Shown piece after piece: positions 58,818 through 62,852 of a DNA stretch of 62,852 nucleotides. Numbering within the stretch: position 1 is the first letter of the stretch; each line of letters starts with the position of its first letter. Origin of the DNA: an uncultured Stomatobaculum sp. (lineage in GTDB: Bacteria; Bacillota; Clostridia; Lachnospirales; Lachnospiraceae); assembly GCF_937924975.1 (NCBI RefSeq), contig NZ_CALEYG010000016.1, positions 1 through 62,852 of the forward strand, in the 5' to 3' direction. A program made the position numbers and the translations under genes. Under the pieces are notes generated by a model, which saw nothing but the letters and a program-made list of their open reading frames with translations, ran no database searches and was not told the origin of the DNA.

Positions 58818-60002
58818 ATGGAAGAGCACAAGAGACACATTCTGATGGTAAATTTGCCGTATGCGGGGCACACGAATCCCTCGCTCGGTCTGGTGCGCTG
58901 CCTCGTCGCGGCGGGACACGAGGTGGACTATATCCAGGCGGAATCGTTTCGGGAGCGGGTGGAGGCGAGCGGTGCGCGCTTTGTGCCCTACGACGAACCG
59001 CCGCAGAGTCCTGTCCCGGCGCTGAATGAAATTCGGAACTGGGGAGCGGCCTACCGCACGCTGAAGCGTATCGGCGCGGACTATGACTGCCTGATCTATG
59101 AACTCCTCTTCTTTCCGGGGAAGGCGCTCGCGGCGGAGCTCGGCATTCCCTGTTATCGTCTGATTTCCACGTTTGCGCTGAACCGGCATTTACTCCGCGT
59201 GCTCGGGCGAACCGGCGGCCCTTACCTGACAGCCCTATTCCGCTCGGAGCGGCTTTGCACGGCACTGAGCCGCCTCTTTCTCCCGAAGTTTTTGCTGCGG
59301 GAGGAGAATCTCGCGGAAGTCTTGGTGCGGGAAGCGCCGCCGCACAATTTTATTTACACACTGCGGGACTTTCAGCCGGAGGAAGCGTGCTTTCCGGAGA
59401 CAAACTATCACTTTGTGGGACCTGCGATCGAGGAGAGAGCGGAAGAGCCCTTTTCCTTCGGGGAGAGCGGAAATCCAATCGTATATATTTCCTTCGGGAC
59501 CCTGATGCATGCGGACAAGCGCTTCTGGAAGAAGCTGATTGCGGCCTTCGCGGGCAAGCGGGTCGAAGTGGTTTGTTCGGTCGGCAGCGAAAAGCTTGTG
59601 CGCGCGCTCGGGGACTTGCCGTCCAATGTGCGTGTCTTTGCGAAAGTGCCGCAGCTCACACTGCTGCGCCGCGCGGCCCTCTTTGTGACACACGGCGGGA
59701 TGAACAGCGTGAACGAGGCGCTTTTCTACGGCGTCCCGATGATTGTGCTTCCCTTCGGCCTCGACCAGCCGCTGGTCGGGCGGGAGTTGCAGCGACGAAA
59801 GCTGGGGCGCGTGATAGCGCCGCGGGAACTCACAGCCGCGCGGCTTTGGCGAACGGCAAAGGAACTGCTTAGGGACCCCGAAGCCCGGGAAGCGCGGCTT
59901 GCAATGAAGCGCAAAATGCAGGCGAGCGGCGGAAACCGGGAGGTGACAAGGCGCATTCTGGAGGATCTAGCCGCCCGGGATAAGAGAGGAACGGCGGAAT
60001 GA
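58818..60002 (+). CDS. UGT/MGT-like glycosyltransferase (GT1 family)
   Basis: 394 residues from the ATG at 58818. The acceptor-binding half starts ILMVNLPYAGHTNPSLGLVR, and the sugar-nucleotide half has FGTLMHADKRFWKKLIAAF and VTHGGMNSVNEALFYGVPMI with the closing FGLDQPLVGREL, the PSPG-like motif of macrolide/UDP-sugar glycosyltransferases. Acceptor unknown; in Firmicutes relatives glycosylate lipids or small molecules. GAGGGCGTGAGCGG lies upstream. The stop overlaps the next ATG. Confidence 0.85.
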   Translation: MEEHKRHILMVNLPYAGHTNPSLGLVRCLVAAGHEVDYIQAESFRERVEASGARFVPYDEPPQSPVPALNEIRNWGAAYRTLKRIGADYDCLIYELLFFPGKALAAELGIPCYRLISTFALNRHLLRVLGRTGGPYLTALFRSERLCTALSRLFLPKFLLREENLAEVLVREAPPHNFIYTLRDFQPEEACFPETNYHFVGPAIEERAEEPFSFGESGNPIVYISFGTLMHADKRFWKKLIAAFAGKRVEVVCSVGSEKLVRALGDLPSNVRVFAKVPQLTLLRRAALFVTHGGMNSVNEALFYGVPMIVLPFGLDQPLVGRELQRRKLGRVIAPRELTAARLWRTAKELLRDPEAREARLAMKRKMQASGGNREVTRRILEDLAARDKRGTAE

Positions 60003-60640
60003 GCGCAGGGTTTTGGGAAAGGAAACGGCGCAGCATCGCGGATTTACTCGCGGTCTTTTTTCTGCCGCTCGCCGCGAATCTTGCGGCCTCGCTTATCCTA
60101 AAGCTGCTCCCATTCGGCGAGACAGCGCTCCGCTTTAATGCGGCCTACCAGGTTTGCCTTCTCTTCGCGGCGTTCGCCTGGTACCGGCAGGGGGACGGAA
60201 GCGGCGTACGGGAAGAGCGGCCTTTTCCGTGGCGCTTTTTTGTGGGAACGCTCTGCCTCTATCTGCTTCTCATGCTGCTGCTCGACAGAAGCGGCTTTGC
60301 GATGTCGGACCGGCTGTACCGGAGCGGTGCGGGTGCGCTCCGAAGCCTCGGCGGGAGAGCGGAGCGGGCTACGCTGACGGTCTATGCGCTCTGCGGTGCG
60401 GTCGCCGAAGAACTTTTGTTTCGCGGTATTTCGGAGCGGGGACTTGCCGCCTTTTTGCGGCGACCTTGGCAGCTTGCCTGTGGCAGTGCGTTCCTGTTCG
60501 CGCTCTACCACGGGAACCTCACCCAGGGTTTGCTTGCCTTTCCGCTGGGACTTGCCTTTTCCCGGCTGAAAGTGCACGGCGGGATCCGTGCCTCCGTCGT
60601 AGCGCATCTCTCAATCAACCTCCTCGCGCTGTTTCTCTAG
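59999..60640 (+). CDS. CPBP-family intramembrane metalloprotease
   Basis: 213 residues with about six hydrophobic segments. The Abi/CAAX-type motifs are EELLFRGISERG (about 134-145), FALYHGNLTQGL and HLSINLLALF, giving the Glu-Glu, His and His-Asn residues of the CPBP glutamic proteases. These act on membrane peptides, and many are immunity proteins for bacteriocins. It overlaps the GT1 gene by four bases, so the two are co-translated. The partner substrate is unknown. Confidence 0.85.
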   Translation: MSAGFWERKRRSIADLLAVFFLPLAANLAASLILKLLPFGETALRFNAAYQVCLLFAAFAWYRQGDGSGVREERPFPWRFFVGTLCLYLLLMLLLDRSGFAMSDRLYRSGAGALRSLGGRAERATLTVYALCGAVAEELLFRGISERGLAAFLRRPWQLACGSAFLFALYHGNLTQGLLAFPLGLAFSRLKVHGGIRASVVAHLSINLLALFL

Positions 60641-60713
60641 GCTGGTAAAATAGGCGGAAAGCGGGTAAAATGAAACAATGCGTTCGTTGCAATCCAAATC
60701 AAAGGAGGAAAGC

Positions 60714-61733
60714 ATGAAGCTATTGAGTATTGCGGTTCCCTGTTACAACAGCGCCGCATATATGGACCGCTGTATCCGTTCTCTCTTGCACGGTGGCGAA
60801 GAGGTCGAAATTTTAATTGTCGACGACGGTTCGCAAAAGGACAATACCGGCGAGATTGCGGACCGCTATGAGCGGGAGTATCCGACCATCTGCCGGGCCC
60901 TTCACCAGGTGAACGGCGGCCACGGCGCTGCGGTCATGACCGGTCTTAAAAACGCGAGCGGCGTCTTTTTCAAGGTGGTCGATTCCGATGACTGGGTCGA
61001 TCCCGAGAGCTATGACAAGATTCTGTCTACCCTCCGCGACTTTACGGCAAAGAACACACAGCTGGATCTCCTGATCAGCAACTTTGTCTATGAGAAGGAG
61101 GGGGCCGCGCATAAGCGCGTCATGAACTACCGGAAGGTATTGCCGACGGAGAAGCTGATCGGCTGGGATGAAATCGGACACTTCCTGCCGGGACAGTATA
61201 TCCTCATGCACTCGGTCATCTATCGCACGGCGCTCTTAAAGAGTTGCGGCCTGGAGCTCCCGGCGCACACCTTCTATGTGGACAATATCTTTGTCTACCA
61301 GCCGCTGCCCCATGTGAAGACCCTCTATTACCTCGATGTGAATTTTTACCGCTATTATATCGGCAGAGAGGATCAGTCGGTCAACGAGCAGGTCATGATA
61401 GGGCGCATCGACCAGCAACTTCGTGTGACGAGGATCATGGTCGAGAGTTACGACCCCTACAAGATTCCGCAAAAGAAGCTGAGGCGTTATATGATACTTT
61501 ATCTCGAGATCATGATGACGATATGCTCGATTCTCGCAATCAAGTCGGAGCTGCCCGAGAACCTCGAGAAGAAGAAGGAAATCTGGCGCTACTTAAAGCA
61601 GCAGAATCCGCGGCTCTACTTCCGCATTCGCTTCGGCTTCCTCGGACAGAGCATGAATCTGCCGGGCAGAGGTGGCAGAAAAATCAGCATTGCGGGCTAT
61701 AAAATCGCACAGAAGTTCTACGGCTTTAATTGA
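60714..61733 (+). CDS. GT2 glycosyltransferase
   Basis: 339 residues from the ATG at 60714 (AAAGGAGGAAAGC upstream). LSIAVPCYNSAAYMDRCIRS, the VDDGS motif and the DSDDW metal site are in order. The C-terminal half has several aromatic-rich stretches but no long membrane anchor. It probably adds one sugar to a surface glycan or lipid. It is followed by a terminator and separated by 73 bases from the CPBP gene. Confidence 0.87.
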   Translation: MKLLSIAVPCYNSAAYMDRCIRSLLHGGEEVEILIVDDGSQKDNTGEIADRYEREYPTICRALHQVNGGHGAAVMTGLKNASGVFFKVVDSDDWVDPESYDKILSTLRDFTAKNTQLDLLISNFVYEKEGAAHKRVMNYRKVLPTEKLIGWDEIGHFLPGQYILMHSVIYRTALLKSCGLELPAHTFYVDNIFVYQPLPHVKTLYYLDVNFYRYYIGREDQSVNEQVMIGRIDQQLRVTRIMVESYDPYKIPQKKLRRYMILYLEIMMTICSILAIKSELPENLEKKKEIWRYLKQQNPRLYFRIRFGFLGQSMNLPGRGGRKISIAGYKIAQKFYGFN

Positions 61734-61740
61734 GACAGAA

Positions 61741-61773
61741 AGCCCGGAAGCGCCTCACGCGCTTCCGGGCTTT
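61741..61773. terminator. Terminator between the GT2 and PAP2 genes
   Basis: GCCCGGAAGCGC pairs with GCGCTTCCGGGC around CTCAC and is followed by TTTCTGT. It lies between convergent genes. Confidence 0.8.
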
Positions 61774-61783
61774 CTGTCTGTTC

Positions 61784-62518
61784 TTATTTCTTTCGAACCT
61801 GCCGATAGGCTTTTGCCGGATTTTTTTTGCGCCGGAACAGGGCATCGGCACCGGCCGGAATCAGGGCGGGGACTTCATAGCCCCCGTAGACGATTGCATT
61901 CACAAAGTAACCGAGCAGCAGGGCACCGAACACATCGAGAACCGAGTGCTGCTTTAAGAAGACGGTCGAGAGACAAATCAAAATCATCAGAACCAGAGAG
62001 GCGCGCCGCACAAGCGGGCGGTGCGCGAGCGATTTGCTCCGCATGACCGCGACATGGACCGCGAGCGCGTTAAAGACATGGATGCTCGGGAACACATTGG
62101 TCGGCGTGTCGGTGGACTGAATCATCCAGACCAGAGACGCAAAGAAGCCGTTTGCGGGATCCGCCGGGACGCGGAGATCCGTGCCGTTCGGGAAGACGGT
62201 GCAGATGAAGAGCGCGACGGTCATGCCGAGCGACAAAAAGAGACAAAGATCCGCGGCCTCGTCCTTATCCGTCCGGCTGAAGTAGAGCAGTGCGGCAAAG
62301 ATGTAGACGAACCAGAGCAGATAGGGGACAATGAAGACCGGCATAAAGGGAATCAGCTCGTCCAGGCGGGTGTGCATGACCAGATAATTGCCGGTGACTG
62401 TCGTCTCCAGATAATGAAACCAGAGGATATAGAAGACGGTATAGAGAAAAATGACAGAGAGAAGATGGTCTCGCGCGAGCATATGGGCGGGAGAATAATT
62501 CGCTTTGTTCTGATTCAA
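61784..62518 (-). CDS. PAP2-superfamily membrane phosphatase/phosphotransferase
   Basis: 244 residues from a TTG at 62518, which has AGGAGAT just upstream; an earlier frame opening to 62584 lacks a ribosome site. Six hydrophobic segments are visible. The catalytic histidine motifs are PSIHVFNALAVH and KQHSVLDVFGALLLG (PSxH and HxxxD). The first PAP2 motif is not clear. This fits the PAP2_3/inositolphosphotransferase-like branch. It may dephosphorylate lipid pyrophosphates or transfer a phospho-head group. A polar tail (RRKKNPAKAYRQVRKK) ends it. Confidence 0.85.
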   Translation of the reverse strand: MNQNKANYSPAHMLARDHLLSVIFLYTVFYILWFHYLETTVTGNYLVMHTRLDELIPFMPVFIVPYLLWFVYIFAALLYFSRTDKDEAADLCLFLSLGMTVALFICTVFPNGTDLRVPADPANGFFASLVWMIQSTDTPTNVFPSIHVFNALAVHVAVMRSKSLAHRPLVRRASLVLMILICLSTVFLKQHSVLDVFGALLLGYFVNAIVYGGYEVPALIPAGADALFRRKKNPAKAYRQVRKK

Positions 62519-62619
62519 ATCGATCTCCTGTATGCAAGAAAGATGTCGGTTGCGATACCCTCTATTGTAACATGCGGCGCACAAAAGAGAAGAGAAAAAG
62601 TATCACAGCGATATAAAAA

Positions 62620-62645
62620 CAAAAAAGCCGCCTCAAAAGGCGGCT
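62620..62645 (-). terminator. Terminator downstream of the tRNA
   Basis: On the minus strand AGCCGCC and GGCGGCT form a hairpin around TTTTGA, followed by six U residues. Confidence 0.88.
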
Positions 62646-62651
62646 CTGTCG

Positions 62652-62725
62652 TAGCGGAAGGGAGATTCGAACTCTCGACACCACGGGTATGAACCGTGTG
62701 CTCTAGCCAACTGAGCTATTCCGCC
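62652..62725 (-). tRNA. tRNA-Met (anticodon CAT)
   Basis: A complete cloverleaf can be drawn on the minus strand. The acceptor stem GGCGGAA pairs with TTCCGCT (first pair G-U), the D-arm is GCTC/GAGC, the anticodon stem CACGG/CCGTG encloses TTCATAC, and the T-loop is TTCGAAT. The T-stem has one mismatch. CCA is not encoded. The anticodon CAT could also belong to a tRNA-Ile with lysidine at position 34; the first pair is not the C-A mismatch of initiator tRNA. Confidence 0.88.
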
Positions 62726-62746
62726 ACATGTCTTTGCGACTTTGTT

Positions 62747-62775
62747 AGTATACGGGAAGAATGTACGGGTGTCAA
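62747..62775 (-). promoter_or_regulatory. tRNA promoter
   Basis: On the minus strand a perfect TTGACA (62775-62770), a 17-base spacer and TATACT (62752-62747). Transcription would begin about 20 bases before the mature tRNA. Confidence 0.88.
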
Positions 62776-62825
62776 TAGGAATTTATATTTTTTCCAGGGA
62801 TGATTGTAAGATGAACTAGGACAAT

Positions 62826-62852
62826 AAAAAAGAGCCGATGACGAACTCGTGG
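62826..62852 (-). terminator. Partial terminator at the window edge
   Basis: CGGCTC followed by six T residues on the minus strand looks like the right arm of a terminator whose left arm lies beyond the window. Confidence 0.4.

Noticed and set aside
1..62852. CRISPR array or cas genes
   Set aside because: No regularly spaced direct repeats and no Cas proteins were found; the Abi gene is HEPN-containing but not Cas13-sized.
1..62852. Complete insertion sequences or prophage
   Set aside because: No transposase, integrase or phage structural gene was recognised in any frame.

Overview
The window reads as about 63 kb of chromosome from a Gram-positive anaerobe of the Clostridia, most likely a GC-rich member of the Lachnospiraceae. 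That placement is inference. It rests on the classic S10-spc-alpha ribosomal gene order, a zinc-type S14 and adenylate kinase, choline-binding-type cell-wall repeats, LCP proteins, and a complete set of genes for glutamate fermentation through 2-hydroxyglutarate. No species can be named from the sequence alone.

Layout. (1) 1-8713: one operon, all on the plus strand, with order gcdC(partial)-gcdB-gctA-gctB-gcdA-hgdC-hgdA-hgdB. It encodes the CoA-transferase, the radical 2-hydroxyglutaryl-CoA dehydratase with its activase, and the sodium-pumping glutaconyl-CoA decarboxylase. A strong terminator closes it. (2) 8764-9900: a small, AT-richer insertion carrying a near-perfect promoter, a short hairpin RNA of about 50 nt ending in a U-tract, and an Abi_2/AbiF-family HEPN protein. 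It looks like an RNA-toxin defence module, and I consider it the most interesting item here. (3) 9930-24936: mixed housekeeping and envelope genes: lipoproteins, a 1446-residue tandem activase/dehydratase-like protein with a Cys/His tail, a pseudo-rhomboid with lysA, a small Cys-rich membrane protein, a Nudix hydrolase, MscL, a sugar nucleotidyltransferase fused to a GmhB-like phosphatase, a YbjN-like protein and a methyltransferase. (4) 24963-41167: the S10-spc-alpha superoperon from rpsJ to rplQ, including secY, adk, map, infA and rpoA, preceded by a structured leader. (5) 41181-43240: a duplicated short unit and two secreted cell-wall-binding-repeat proteins in convergent orientation. (6) 43388-57655: a tightly overlapped surface-glycan operon (ThDP enzyme, epimerase, zinc-ribbon C-methyltransferase, secondary-alcohol-type dehydrogenase, three GT2 proteins, polyprenyl-phosphate sugar transferase, LCP ligase-type protein), followed by an HtrA protease. 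(7) 57713-62852: carbamate kinase, a UGT-like glycosyltransferase with a CPBP protease, another GT2, a PAP2-family membrane protein and a Met-type (CAT) tRNA.

How the parts fit. Region 1 turns glutamate-derived 2-hydroxyglutarate into crotonyl-CoA while pumping sodium ions. Region 6 appears to build a nucleotide sugar with unusual carbon-branch chemistry, transfer it onto a lipid carrier and attach the glycan to the wall. Most intergenic spaces hold recognisable terminators or promoters. All assignments were made by reading motifs; no database search was run.
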